Assembly: GCF_014844095.1 (NCBI RefSeq)
Contig: NZ_CP062163.1
Coordinates: 186,001-250,000, forward strand
Direction: 5' to 3'
Length of the DNA: 64,000 nucleotides
From: Brevibacillus sp. JNUCC-41
Lineage (GTDB): Bacteria > Bacillota > Bacilli > Bacillales > DSM-1321
Shown here: positions 9,231 to 20,070 of the stretch, piece by piece
Position numbering within the stretch: the first letter of the stretch is position 1
How the letters are laid out: each line of letters opens with the position of its first letter
Position numbers and translations under genes: made by a program
Notes under the pieces: generated by a model
What the model was told of the DNA's origin: nothing
The model's input: only the letters and a program-made list of their open reading frames with translations
The model's database searches: none

Positions 9231-10343
9231 TTATGCGTAAGCTCCCATGATGTTGGAAATGGCTTCCTGGTCTAAAAGATTTGCTTTAATTTCTGCAATC
9301 ATTTCTGAAGTAGACGTAATATTCGGTTGGCCATTTGCGATATCGCCTGTTCTCAAGCCATATTCTAGGACCCTTTCCACCGCCTGCTCAACGGCTTTTG
9401 CTTCATCTTCCAAACCAAAGGATAGGCGCAGCATGGAAGCCGCCGATAAAATCGTCCCAATCGGATTGGCCAGATTTTTTCCCGCGATATCCGGGGCAGA
9501 GCCATGAATCGGTTCATATAGATTTGGCCCTTTTGTTGAAATGGAGGCGGAAGGAAGCATTCCAAGCGAGCCAGTCAATACCGAAGCTTCATCGCTTAAA
9601 ATATCGCCGAACATATTCTCCGTCACGATAATATCAAATTGTTTCGGGTTTTTGATCAATTGCATGGCTGCATTATCAACAAGCATATGTTCAAGGGTTA
9701 CATCCGGATAGTCCTTGGCAATTTCTTCAGCCGTCTCACGCCACATCCTGCTGGATTCAAGAACATTCGCTTTATCCACGGATGTTACTTTTTTCTTGCG
9801 ATCCGATGCTAATGCAAAAGCAAGTTCAATGATGCGTTTCATTTCGCTTTTCTGATAGAAAAGGGTATCGACGACCGCCTCTTTCCCCTCTTTTTCAACG
9901 CGCTCACTTGGCTTTCCGAAATAAAGGCCGCCAGTTAGTTCCCTGACAATCACGAAATCCACATCTTCAATGAATTCCTTTTTAAGAGGAGAAGATCCCG
10001 ACAAGCTGGAATAATAGCTGATTGGACGGATGTTGGCATAAAGATTCAAATCTTTTCGGATTTTCAGCAAACCTCGTTCCGGTCTTAGGTGTGCAGGCTG
10101 GTCATCCCACTTAGGTCCTCCAACGGCCCCTAATAATACCGCATCGCTGTTTTTACAAATCTCCACTGTTTCATCCGGCAGGGGTGAACCTGTGTTATCG
10201 ATGGCCCCGCCGCCAATCTCACCATATTGAAATTCAAAATCGTGTCCATATCTTTGGGCAACGGCTTCGAGGATTTCTACAGCGCCTCTTGTTACTTCTT
10301 TCCCGATGCCATCTCCTTGAAGCACCGCAATATTCCTTTTCAT
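9231..10343 (-). CDS. leuB: 3-isopropylmalate dehydrogenase
   Basis: 370 residues. It oxidises and decarboxylates 3-isopropylmalate with NAD to 2-oxoisocaproate, the third step of leucine synthesis. The family motifs [14 protein letters not shown] and DNAAMQL are visible, as is [13 protein letters not shown], the metal/substrate region. The start ATG follows GGGGAG. It is 15 bases downstream of leuA and ends next to the intra-operon hairpin. Confidence 0.97.
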   Translation of the reverse strand: MKRNIAVLQGDGIGKEVTRGAVEILEAVAQRYGHDFEFQYGEIGGGAIDNTGSPLPDETVEICKNSDAVLLGAVGGPKWDDQPAHLRPERGLLKIRKDLNLYANIRPISYYSSLSGSSPLKKEFIEDVDFVIVRELTGGLYFGKPSERVEKEGKEAVVDTLFYQKSEMKRIIELAFALASDRKKKVTSVDKANVLESSRMWRETAEEIAKDYPDVTLEHMLVDNAAMQLIKNPKQFDIIVTENMFGDILSDEASVLTGSLGMLPSASISTKGPNLYEPIHGSAPDIAGKNLANPIGTILSAASMLRLSFGLEDEAKAVEQAVERVLEYGLRTGDIANGQPNITSTSEMIAEIKANLLDQEAISNIMGAYA

Positions 10344-10358
10344 CGAAATCTCCCCTTC

Positions 10359-12963
<2,605 letters not shown>

Positions 12964-13476
12964 TTATACGATTGTCGCACTCTTAGCGTGAGCAATTTGC
13001 ATTCCACGCGGGATGGCGGCTGTCCCTGTCCTTGCCAATTCCTTGATGCCATATGGCTTGATCAGTTCAATGAAGGCTTCGATTTTATCTGATTCCCCAG
13101 TGATTTGAACTGTCAGGCTATCTTTACTGACATCTATAACTGATGCTCGGAATGGTTCGATGACTGAATAAATCTCGGCTCGGGTTTGTGTGGTCACCAA
13201 TATTTTAATGAGTGCAAGTTCCCTCGCCACAATCGATTGATTCGTAATATCATATACTTTCAAAACATCGATTTGCTTATTCAATTGCTTGGTGATCTGT
13301 TCAATGACAGCTTCATCATCAACATCGACCACGAAGGTCATCCTTGAAATGCCATCCTGTTCGGAGGGTCCGACAGTCATGCTTTCAATGTTATAATTTC
13401 TTTTCGTGAACAGGTTCGTAATCCGATTCAGGACGCCTGGCCGGTTGTTCACGGTTAGGCTAAGAATTCCTTTCAT
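12964..13476 (-). CDS. ilvH: acetolactate synthase small (regulatory) subunit
   Basis: 170 residues. An N-terminal ACT domain (LTVNNRPGVLNRITNLF) is followed by the conserved C-terminal domain of ALS small subunits. It activates the catalytic subunit and gives valine feedback inhibition. It starts three bases after ilvB, and tight spacing implies coupled translation. Confidence 0.96.
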   Translation of the reverse strand: MKGILSLTVNNRPGVLNRITNLFTKRNYNIESMTVGPSEQDGISRMTFVVDVDDEAVIEQITKQLNKQIDVLKVYDITNQSIVARELALIKILVTTQTRAEIYSVIEPFRASVIDVSKDSLTVQITGESDKIEAFIELIKPYGIKELARTGTAAIPRGMQIAHAKSATIV

Positions 13477-13479
13477 TGA

Positions 13480-15195
13480 TTAAACTCCTTCCATTTCATC
13501 AAGCCCTTTTCCTTGTGCTACCATCGGGAAGACATTTTCGTTTTGTTTTACACGGAAATCAATCAACACTGGACCATCAGTCTTTAACGCTGCATCCAGG
13601 CAGTTGCTTGCCTCTTCCTCCGTCGTCACTTTGTATCCTGGTATTCCATAAGCATCGGCCAATTTCACGAAATCCGGATGCGATTGAAAAATACTGTGTG
13701 AGAAACGATTATCATGAAAGAGTTCCTGCCACTGTCTTACCATCCCGAGTGCCCCGTTGTTGACGATGATGATCTTGATCGGCAGATTCATTTCGGCAAT
13801 GACCGAAAGTTCCTGCAGGCACATTTGGAATCCACCATCCCCCGAAATGGAAAGCACTGTCGCTTTCGGATTCGCCAATTGCGCTCCGAGAGCCGATGGT
13901 AAGCCAAAGCCCATCGTCCCCAATCCACCGGAAGTGACCCATGAATTCGGTTTGTTAAACGGATAGTATTGTGCTGCCCACATTTGATGCTGTCCAACAT
14001 CCGTCGTAACAATGGCCTCCCCATTCGTTTTTTCATGAAGCATCTGGATGACACGCTGAGGTTTCAGTACGCCTTCTTCATGTGTATAACGCAATGGGAA
14101 CTCTTCATTCCATGCCGTCAGCTGCGTTGTCCATACATCAATTTCCGGTTTCTTGCCATTTTGCTCAATCAACTCCGCCAGTGCTTCCTTGGCACTTCCG
14201 ACGACCGGAATTTTTGTCTGCACATTTTTACCGATTTCCGCTGGATCAATATCGATATGGGCCACTGTTGCATGCTGTGCGAATTTCGCTAGATTCCCAG
14301 TCAATCGATCATCGAACCTGGCACCGATATTGATTAATAGGTCACATTTCGATAACGCCATGTTTGCTGCATAGCAGCCATGCATGCCACCCATTCCGAT
14401 AAAGAGAGGATGTTCCGCTGGAAAGCCTCCAAGACCCAATAAAGTATGGACGACTGGAATGCCTTGCTGCTCGACATATTCCTTTAATAGATGGGAGGCC
14501 TTTGCATGCAGGACACCTGCCCCTGCAAGAATGACCGGTCTTTTAGCTCCGCTTACGGCTTCAACAAGCTTTCTGATCTGTAAGTAATTAGGCTTGGTCG
14601 TCGGCTGATAGCCAGGGAGATCCATTTCTGGCTCCTTGTCCGTCGATTCACCTTGTATAATGGCCATATCCTTAGGTATATCGATTAATACTGGACCGGG
14701 ACGGCCGCTTGAAGCGATATAAAAAGCTTCTTTTATAATGCGCGGAAGATCTTCCGGCTTCCTCACCTGATAGTTATGTTTTGTGATCGGGGTAGTAATC
14801 CCCAGTACATCAGCTTCCTGGAAAGCATCCGAACCAATTACACTGGTAGCAACCTGACCCGAAATTACCACAAGCGGTAAAGAGTCAATCATCGCATCGG
14901 CCAAACCGGTGACAATGTTCGTTGCCCCTGGACCGGATGTGACTATGACCACCCCCGGCTTGCCGGTAATCCTGGCGTATCCTTCCGCTGCATGAATCGC
15001 ACCTTGTTCGTGCCTTGTCAAAATATGAAAAAGTTCTGAACTGTAAAGCTTGTCATAAATCGGCAATACAGATCCACCCGGATAACCAAAGATGACTTCA
15101 ACATTTTCCTTTTTCAATGCATCCAGCAGAAATTCGGCTCCACTATAATGTGTCTTTCCACTCTTCCGATCAGCAACAACTGACTTTTGTGTCAT
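13480..15195 (-). CDS. ilvB: acetolactate synthase large (catalytic) subunit
   Basis: 571 residues. This ThDP-dependent enzyme makes acetolactate from pyruvate, or acetohydroxybutyrate. The catalytic glutamate is in RHEQGA (E63), and the ThDP/Mg motif GDGGF followed by the NNGALG segment is present towards the C-terminus. It is the first gene of the ilv-leu operon, directly behind the leucine T-box. The start follows GGAGG. Confidence 0.97.
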   Translation of the reverse strand: MTQKSVVADRKSGKTHYSGAEFLLDALKKENVEVIFGYPGGSVLPIYDKLYSSELFHILTRHEQGAIHAAEGYARITGKPGVVIVTSGPGATNIVTGLADAMIDSLPLVVISGQVATSVIGSDAFQEADVLGITTPITKHNYQVRKPEDLPRIIKEAFYIASSGRPGPVLIDIPKDMAIIQGESTDKEPEMDLPGYQPTTKPNYLQIRKLVEAVSGAKRPVILAGAGVLHAKASHLLKEYVEQQGIPVVHTLLGLGGFPAEHPLFIGMGGMHGCYAANMALSKCDLLINIGARFDDRLTGNLAKFAQHATVAHIDIDPAEIGKNVQTKIPVVGSAKEALAELIEQNGKKPEIDVWTTQLTAWNEEFPLRYTHEEGVLKPQRVIQMLHEKTNGEAIVTTDVGQHQMWAAQYYPFNKPNSWVTSGGLGTMGFGLPSALGAQLANPKATVLSISGDGGFQMCLQELSVIAEMNLPIKIIIVNNGALGMVRQWQELFHDNRFSHSIFQSHPDFVKLADAYGIPGYKVTTEEEASNCLDAALKTDGPVLIDFRVKQNENVFPMVAQGKGLDEMEGV

Positions 15196-15265
15196 TTCGT
15201 AAAAACCTCCTTCACTTTTTCACTAAACGTTTTCCTAAGATTCAGAATTTTCAGCTTTTTAAGCA

Positions 15266-15617
15266 TACAAAAAAGCCTTTTCACCCCAAATGTACTTGCA
15301 CTCGGCAAGTTAAAGGGGTGAAAAGGCTTGATGAGCCACTCCACGGTACCACCCTTTTTCGCATGAAACTCCATGCGCACTTTGAATAGCATACACTATT
15401 CTCTGTTTTGGTAACGGGTACTGGTACGCACCCGTTCAGCCCTACTAGTCTGACGTTCAAGCTGAAACTCCAAGGTGAGTTCATCTTTCGGGGGCAATAC
15501 CGGCTCTCAGCTACCCGGCTCTCTGTGACTGCCTTTTTTAAAAGACTACTTATCCTCTTCAATGCTTTTCGCATTATTCACATTTTTCAAAACGATTATG
15601 TTTGATGTCTTGTATTT
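15266..15617 (-). promoter_or_regulatory. leucine T-box leader of ilv-leu
   Basis: The T-box motif GGGTGGTACCGTGG is at 15341-15354. Stem I features are visible on the minus strand: AGAGAGCC-type loop elements and GAACTCACC, which places the specifier codon CTC (Leu) at 15477-15479. The terminator pairs GCCTTTTCACCCC with GGGGTGAAAAGGC (15273-15287 with 15315-15329) and has a TTTTTT tail. Uncharged tRNA-Leu should stabilise the antiterminator and let RNA polymerase read into ilvB. Confidence 0.95.
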
Positions 15618-15623
15618 GTGATT

Positions 15624-15652
15624 ATCTTACGTGTATTTAAGGTAGTAGTCAA
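15624..15652 (-). promoter_or_regulatory. sigma-A promoter of ilv-leu
   Basis: TTGACT (15647-15652), a 17-base spacer and TAAGAT (15624-15629) on the minus strand lie just before the T-box leader. Confidence 0.8.
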
Positions 15653-15664
15653 CAGGTTTTTTGA

Positions 15665-15679
15665 AATTTTTTGATAATT
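15665..15679. promoter_or_regulatory. CodY-like box
   Basis: The 15-mer AATTTTTTGATAATT matches the CodY consensus AATTTTCWGAAAATT at 13 of 15 positions. It lies 13 bases upstream of the -35 box. In B. subtilis CodY represses ilv-leu when branched-chain amino acids and GTP are plentiful; occupancy here is inferred. Confidence 0.55.
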
Positions 15680-15696
15680 CCAAATTGGAAGATTTG

Positions 15697-15712
15697 TTGT
15701 ATACGCTTACAT
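15697..15712 (-). promoter_or_regulatory. cre site (CcpA binding) upstream of ilv-leu
   Basis: The minus strand reads ATGTAAGCGTATACAA, a full match to the cre consensus WTGNAARCGNWWWCAW. It is centred roughly 88 bases upstream of the probable transcription start, a position that fits the CcpA activation known for B. subtilis ilv-leu. Confidence 0.75.
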
Positions 15713-15880
15713 ACCTACCATGACCACATTCTACAAAAAAAGTTTTTTCAATTTTTAATTTTTAAAAAATCAACCATCCCATTAAATTTAACTCCCCCAC
15801 CGAAATATCATCACACTACCCACATGATGCCAGTCACCGGTAATGATTTTCCCAAATAGCGGGGGTGAAGATCATCTAAA

Positions 15881-15937
15881 AAAATGACAGAGGGCTGAAC
15901 ACAGGTGATATTACTCATCCCCTGGTCCAGCCCTCTG
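15881..15937 (-). terminator. terminator of the small GNAT gene
   Basis: AGAGGGCTGGAC and GTTCAGCCCTCT, with inner CAGG/CCTG pairing, form a long stem followed on the minus strand by a TTTTTTT run (GTCATTTTTTTAG). It lies just after the stop at 15940. Confidence 0.8.
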
Positions 15938-15939
15938 GT

Positions 15940-16215
15940 TCATTTAGCCAATACATCCTCGTATTCTGCATTTTTTTCAAATTGTTTTTGAACGAAAGAA
16001 CATACCGGAACAATTTTCAGTTTTTCCTCCCGTGCGAACCCTATTACCTTTTCAACTAGGGCATTTCCTACCTTTTGCCCGCGAAGCTTGTCAGAAACAA
16101 CAGTATGATCCACCGTGATTTCATCATCACCTGATTTAAAGAATGTGATTTCCGCTAGTTTCTCACCAGATTCTTCGACAAAAAAAGAACTTTCACCTTT
16201 TTTGATATCCACCAT
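15940..16215 (-). CDS. small GNAT-family N-acetyltransferase (YjdJ/COG2388 type)
   Basis: 91 residues with the start at 16215, which has AAGGAGGT at eight bases; an ATG 33 bases further upstream lacks this. The protein is a minimal GNAT fold: ITFFKSGDDEITVDHTVVSDKLRGQKVGNALVEKVIGFAREE contains the acetyl-CoA loop (LRGQKVGNALV), followed by KIVPVCSFVQKQFEKN. Such proteins probably acetylate a protein or small molecule, but the substrate is unknown. Upstream on the minus strand, GTTTAA and AGATAT 13 bases apart could be a weak sigma-B promoter. It has its own terminator. Confidence 0.8.
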   Translation of the reverse strand: MVDIKKGESSFFVEESGEKLAEITFFKSGDDEITVDHTVVSDKLRGQKVGNALVEKVIGFAREEKLKIVPVCSFVQKQFEKNAEYEDVLAK

Positions 16216-16664
16216 CTTGATGACCTCCTTATCGTTCCTCTTTATCATATCTCACAAAACGGAAATTAAACAAATATTAGAAACGTAATCGAAATTGAAT
16301 AAAGTAAAGTTCTTCCAAAAGGTTTAAAGCTAGCGTTGACCATGTTAAGTTTATTCACAAACTGATGATGGCTGTTATATTTTTTCAAAGAAGGCAAAAG
16401 ACAATACTTGATTGATCTTTTCCTTGCAGCTTATATTCCCTTCCGGTGAAAACTAAGTTTTCCCATGGCTGACGTGTAAAATACTGAATGAAATTCTTTT
16501 AAAAGGTTTTTATTACTCTTTCAAACTCAAGATGAAATACCGTATTTTTCAAGCTTTCGTTTTTTGATACCATTTACTTAATGGGATAAATCTTCCCGTG
16601 ACGATGTAAGAATAAGTATATAGTAGAAACTAAAAAAACTGCCCTATATAGGTTAGGGCAGTTT
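16216..16664. other. 449-base intergenic region without a visible gene
   Basis: AT-rich, with only very short frames on both strands and no convincing start. It contains the promoter region of the GNAT gene on its left side and the terminator of the DUF202 gene on its right. I see nothing else in it. Confidence 0.5.
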
Positions 16665-16666
16665 TT
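16633..16666 (-). terminator. terminator after the DUF202 gene
   Basis: AAAACTGCCC and GGGCAGTTTT form a stem flanked by A- and T-runs. It overlaps the stop codon of the gene at 16665 and could act in both directions. Confidence 0.75.
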
Positions 16667-17024
16667 AAAATTTTATGAACACAAAATATAAAATGATCAT
16701 CGATAACAATATGACCATAAAAACAGCGATTAGAATTACTTGCGAACTTGAAGGCCGGAACGTTCCTTCATTGATTTGCCGCTTCTTCTGAAGATATCCG
16801 ATTGTCGCCAGAACTGTAATCACAAAGCCCAATGCACATGCAAACATCCCCAGCACGATACTGATCAAATCAATCCGGGCATCCCGATGCACACCGATAG
16901 TAAAATGCAGGCTTGTCGCAAGAAAACCAACCCCCACTATCGCAATCACCGTTCTTATCCACGCTAAGAAGGTGCGTTCATTAGCCAGGTGCTGCTGCGC
17001 ATATTTCAATTGGTCTTTCTCCAT
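16665..17024 (-). CDS. DUF202 (YidH-family) small membrane protein
   Basis: 119 residues with three membrane segments (about 22-42, 53-76 and 94-116). The conserved head LANERTFLAWIRT of the DUF202/YidH family is at residues 13-25. The family is widespread in the inner membrane, with no settled biochemical role. It stands 44 bases after a second tiny membrane protein gene (17069-17242) in the same direction, so the two may be one transcript. It ends in a clear terminator. Confidence 0.85.
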   Translation of the reverse strand: MEKDQLKYAQQHLANERTFLAWIRTVIAIVGVGFLATSLHFTIGVHRDARIDLISIVLGMFACALGFVITVLATIGYLQKKRQINEGTFRPSSSQVILIAVFMVILLSMIILYFVFIKF

Positions 17025-17068
17025 GTCATCACCTTAATCGCACGATTTTAATCAACATTCAAAATCAA

Positions 17069-17242
17069 TCATCTTTTCAGCAGCCGAAAAGCCCTGATCA
17101 TAGACCCGACAAACATTAGCCCTGCACCGCCAAGCAATAAATATATACATAGTGTTTTATCAATAACATTTAAAGGATAAAGAAAGGCTCCCAGCGCAAC
17201 GATTGTCCCTATCCCCGTTATCGTCCATCCTATTTTTTTCAT
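17069..17242 (-). CDS. 57-residue two-helix membrane protein, unknown function
   Basis: The frame from ATG 17242 to TGA 17069 reads MKKIGWTITGIGTIV... and ends ...RAFRLLKR. It has two hydrophobic stretches (about 5-22 and 32-50), a short loop and a basic C-terminus. AGGAG sits eight bases before the ATG. It precedes the DUF202 gene on the same strand. I do not recognise a family. The good SD, the membrane topology and the operon-like position support it as a real gene. Confidence 0.6.
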   Translation of the reverse strand: MKKIGWTITGIGTIVALGAFLYPLNVIDKTLCIYLLLGGAGLMFVGSMIRAFRLLKR

Positions 17243-17372
17243 TCGCAACTCCTAAAATTAATTATTTAGTGAAGGTCCCCCACGGGTTTCCCCTTATTTT
17301 AAAAAGTTCCCTCATTACTAGCTTAAACCATTTAAAAACTAACAACAAGTGGGATCCCTTAATATCTTCACG

Positions 17373-17397
17373 CAAAAAAGGAGCCATAAATGACTCC
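17373..17397 (-). terminator. hairpin with T-tract
   Basis: GGAGTCA and TGGCTCC with a four-base loop are followed on the minus strand by TTTTTTG. It lies downstream of the open fragment at 17418-17540 and of the GIY-YIG gene, and probably ends their transcript. Confidence 0.7.
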
Positions 17398-17417
17398 CTG
17401 TTTGAACACGCCCAAAT

Positions 17418-17540
17418 TCAGCCGTTTTTATTATCCTTATCCATGTAGTCTTTATTTTTTTCTTCCCACCCAAATCCGAAGTTCCTTTGTGCAAGTTTAG
17501 TAATTCGTGTAAAAGGACACCAATCACCGGGAGCCGGGAA
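17418..17540 (-). other. possible coding remnant without a start codon
   Basis: Between two stops the minus strand is open for 40 codons and reads FPAPGDWCPFTRITKLAQRN, then FGFGWEEKNKDYMDKDNKNG. The composition looks protein-like, but there is no ATG, GTG or TTG at a useful position and no SD, only an internal ATG eight codons from the end. It ends 20 bases before a terminator. It may be a decayed gene end; I do not recognise it. Confidence 0.25.
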
Positions 17541-17571
17541 TCATTCAGAATCTCTAAAGGCTGCATACAAG

Positions 17572-17928
17572 TCAGTTGGTTTTCATTCTATTGTATCCCC
17601 GTTCTTCGTATGGCCGTATTTTTTCAAGCCACTCTTCTTCAAGTTTTTTCAATTCCCGTTTAGCATCAAAAAAAGCTGTTTCTTTCGGTTTCATTACCTG
17701 CAGTACCTCAAAAGAAAAAGCCTCTTTCCCATATTCGTTCCACTCACCTTGCAGCACTTTATTCGTGTTTGTGCCGAGTTCCAATTCAAATTGTTTCCCC
17801 TTCAACGTCTTTAAATTCCTGGTGCTTCCGATAAAAACTTTATTATTCACCTTATTTCTTATTTGGTATACACCTGCTTCTACTTTCGTTTCTTTATATA
17901 ATTGCTTCAATTCTTTTTTACGATCCAT
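17572..17928 (-). CDS. GIY-YIG-like domain protein, possibly catalytically degenerate
   Basis: 118 residues. The N-terminal half has the GIY-YIG layout: GVYQIRN at 19-25 and KVFIGSTRNL at 30-39, followed by the helix with W63 and Y66. The second tyrosine of the motif is a phenylalanine (VFIG), and the arginine expected a few residues after GST.NL in active nucleases is not evident. Active GIY-YIG domains cut DNA, but here binding without cutting is possible. It lies 18 bases downstream of the DUF2087 regulator and probably forms an operon with it. Role unknown. Confidence 0.7.
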   Translation of the reverse strand: MDRKKELKQLYKETKVEAGVYQIRNKVNNKVFIGSTRNLKTLKGKQFELELGTNTNKVLQGEWNEYGKEAFSFEVLQVMKPKETAFFDAKRELKKLEEEWLEKIRPYEERGYNRMKTN

Positions 17929-17946
17929 ATTTCATGCCTCCAGTCA

Positions 17947-18702
17947 TCATTTCTTCAGCCAATATTGGCTCCCATCAGGCTTTCTATCCAAGAATCCATA
18001 TTCTATTAAATATCTTCTCAATAGAACATGATCAGGATAAACGGCACCCAATATTTGATTGATTTCTTTCTCTTCATATTTCCGCTCTTTTTCAAAACGG
18101 TTCATAATTTCTTGAAGAATGATCAGCCTTTGTTTTTCCTTTGGCGGGAAAGACTTTAATGCATCCTGACTGCCTTTAGGGAAGTATTTTTTCAGTACAG
18201 TCACCTTTTCATCCTCGGTAACGTTATAACGATCATCGACCATCCTTGCTCTTTGATGAAGCGGGATAAATGCCGGCGCATGTTCATCTTTATCTTTCAA
18301 AAGTTCCATCAGGGCTAAAAACAACTTAGCCTGACGCTCTTTCTCTTTCAACACAAAGCGATGGTTCCGAATGGTGGAAGGACTCCCAATCCCCATTTCC
18401 TCCTGAACCTCAGCATCATTCTTCCCTTGGTAAAAAAGACGAAGAAGGCGACTTTGATGGTCCGTGAGACCTGTAAGTTTTTTATCGAGATCAATCAAGT
18501 AATCGAAAACGGAGCGGTGTGCATGTTCAATATGAATTCCCATATACCTCTTCGCTTCATAAAGAACTCCATCTTCCGGGTATACGATCCCCTTTTCAAC
18601 TGCAGTTCCGCACAGCAAACAAACATATTGATTCTCACCTTCGATATACCCTTGTTTAAGCTCATCCTGAGTCGCGCTCCAAAATATTTCAGCGTCCTTC
18701 AT
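17947..18702 (-). CDS. DUF2087 transcriptional-regulator-like protein
   Basis: 251 residues. The N-terminus has C28 and C31 (CLLC) with H57, H60 and H62, a possible zinc site. Residues about 78-125 (GLTDHQSRLLRLFYQGKNDAEVQEEMG) look like a LuxR-type helix-turn-helix. The C-terminus (from about residue 170, YFPKGSQDALKSFPPKEKQRL) is DUF2087, typical of small Bacillus regulators. It has a near-consensus promoter (18743-18771) and is followed by the GIY-YIG-like gene. The DNA target and ligand are not known; autoregulation is possible but unproven. Confidence 0.75.
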   Translation of the reverse strand: MKDAEIFWSATQDELKQGYIEGENQYVCLLCGTAVEKGIVYPEDGVLYEAKRYMGIHIEHAHRSVFDYLIDLDKKLTGLTDHQSRLLRLFYQGKNDAEVQEEMGIGSPSTIRNHRFVLKEKERQAKLFLALMELLKDKDEHAPAFIPLHQRARMVDDRYNVTEDEKVTVLKKYFPKGSQDALKSFPPKEKQRLIILQEIMNRFEKERKYEEKEINQILGAVYPDHVLLRRYLIEYGFLDRKPDGSQYWLKK

Positions 18703-18742
18703 AAAACAAACACTTCCCTATAAAGTTTATAATATAATAAAC

Positions 18743-18771
18743 ATATTATTAATTTGTTTGCTTTGTGTCAA
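18743..18771 (-). promoter_or_regulatory. sigma-A promoter of the DUF2087 operon
   Basis: A perfect TTGACA (18766-18771), a 17-base spacer and TAATAT (18743-18748) on the minus strand, 41 bases before the start codon. Confidence 0.8.
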
Positions 18772-18842
18772 TGTTTTTCCTGATTTTTTTATAATTCCAG
18801 CAACCGTGAAATCATAAAAACAATACATTGAATGAGAAATAC

Positions 18843-18873
18843 AAAAAAGGCACCCGATCACGGATGCCTTTTT
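18843..18873 (-). terminator. terminator after the 66-residue hypothetical gene
   Basis: AAAAAGGCA(T) and (G)TGCCTTTTTT frame a stem with TCCG/CGG inner pairs; the T-run on the minus strand follows directly. Confidence 0.75.
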
Positions 18874-18916
18874 CTATGGAGCATAGTATTTGTCCTTCGT
18901 CAGAGCTCATTAAGTA

Positions 18917-19117
18917 TTAGCTAGGCACAAACTTAAGTATTCCTTCCAGATAAACACCTTGTTCTTTACGTGTGCATTCCCTCAACTTGATTCTTCCTTC
19001 TTTTTCTAACTCCTTGGCTAATTGGACCACTTCAGTTCCATCTTCGGTTATTTCGACTGAGAAAAAATTGCCCCGAGTGGAAGTTTGAATGAACTTGAAT
19101 AATCTATCTTTATTCAT
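18917..19117 (-). CDS. 66-residue hypothetical protein
   Basis: The protein MNKDRLFKFIQTSTRGNFFS... is charged and soluble, has no signal or membrane segment, and ends ...YLEGILKFVPS. The ATG follows AAGGAGATG at normal spacing and the gene has its own terminator, so it is probably expressed. I do not recognise a family. Its neighbours (DUF2087 operon and a tRNA gene) give no hint. Confidence 0.6.
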   Translation of the reverse strand: MNKDRLFKFIQTSTRGNFFSVEITEDGTEVVQLAKELEKEGRIKLRECTRKEQGVYLEGILKFVPS

Positions 19118-19267
19118 TTAAACATCTCCTTATTTATAACAAATTCGACATAAAAGGATCATCCACCTGCGATAAATATGAAATAAAAAACTTCTTATCA
19201 TTATACGAACATTATAAAAGGGGGCGAATCGAAATTATCCTCGTTATTTTATACAGCCCAAAAAGTA

Positions 19268-19304
19268 AAAAAAGCCAAAACCTTAGAAGGTTTTGGCTTT
19301 TTTA
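19268..19304 (-). terminator. terminator after tRNA-Arg
   Basis: AAAGCCAAAACCTT and AAGGTTTTGGCTTT form a perfect long stem with a short loop and a T-run, seven bases after the tRNA. Confidence 0.85.
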
Positions 19305-19310
19305 GTTAGT

Positions 19311-19383
<73 letters not shown>

Positions 19384-19509
19384 ATTTATGATATGAGTTG
19401 CGGTAAAACTTATGTATTACCTTAACTGTTCCCTTAGGACACTTCTTATTATATTAGGATATCAAAAGAAAGTCAACGGTTTTTCAAAAAAAGTTTTTTC
19501 TTTTTTTAT

Positions 19510-19542
19510 GAACCAGGAAGCGGGGAAAAACGCTTCCTGTTC
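19510..19542 (-). terminator. hairpin after ysnB
   Basis: GAACAGGAAGCG and CGCTTCCTGGTTC form a stem of about 12 pairs right after the ysnB stop. On the minus strand an A-run rather than a T-run follows, so termination may be inefficient. Confidence 0.5.
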
Positions 19543-19555
19543 ATTATACATGAAG

Positions 19556-20068
19556 TCATTCCATTTGATAAGCATTTCTTAGTTCCTCAACGATTTTTCC
19601 TTCAAGGTCATAAAAGGTGATTTCAAGTTGGTCATTTCCGATATCCAAAATGGCATAGGTTTTCTCTTTTCGTCCACGCGGCTGCCTTATGCTTCCCGGG
19701 TTGATGAAGAGCTTGCCGTCAATCAATTCTGAGCCTGCAGCGTGGGAATGACCAAAGCAAATAATATCCGCCCCTGTCTCTTCACTTTTATATGAAAGGT
19801 TCATCAAGGTCATATTTATGTTATAGAGGTGTCCATGTGTAAGGAAGAAACGTTTGCCTGCGATACTCTCCACAATATCATTCGGATATGCAGAATCATA
19901 GTCACAATTCCCACGAACGGCTAAGAACTCCGACATGTGAGGGTCATTTCTTTCCAACTCTGAATCACCGCAATGGATCATGGCAGCAACCTCTTGTTTA
20001 TGACGGTCGGCAATCATGCTGATTTCATGAGTTAAGCCATGACTGTCACTCATTATTAGCACTTTCAT
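19556..20068 (-). CDS. ysnB: YfcE/MJ0936-family metallophosphoesterase YsnB
   Basis: 170 residues. The metal-binding motifs of calcineurin-like phosphoesterases are all visible: MSDSHG at the start, IHCGDSE, RGNCDY, THGHLY and FGHSHAAG. The family hydrolyses phosphodiesters in vitro, but its natural substrate is uncertain. The ATG at 20068 has GGAA at seven bases; an in-frame GTG two codons earlier is too close to the SD. It starts two bases after the rdgB stop, so the pair is coupled, as for ysnA-ysnB in B. subtilis. Confidence 0.9.
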   Translation of the reverse strand: MKVLIMSDSHGLTHEISMIADRHKQEVAAMIHCGDSELERNDPHMSEFLAVRGNCDYDSAYPNDIVESIAGKRFFLTHGHLYNINMTLMNLSYKSEETGADIICFGHSHAAGSELIDGKLFINPGSIRQPRGRKEKTYAILDIGNDQLEITFYDLEGKIVEELRNAYQME

Positions 20069-20070
20069 CG

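Noticed and set aside
17339-17566. 75-codon minus-strand frame MQPLEILNDSR...
   Set aside because: It runs through a terminator hairpin and has no SD. A different frame in this stretch looks more protein-like.
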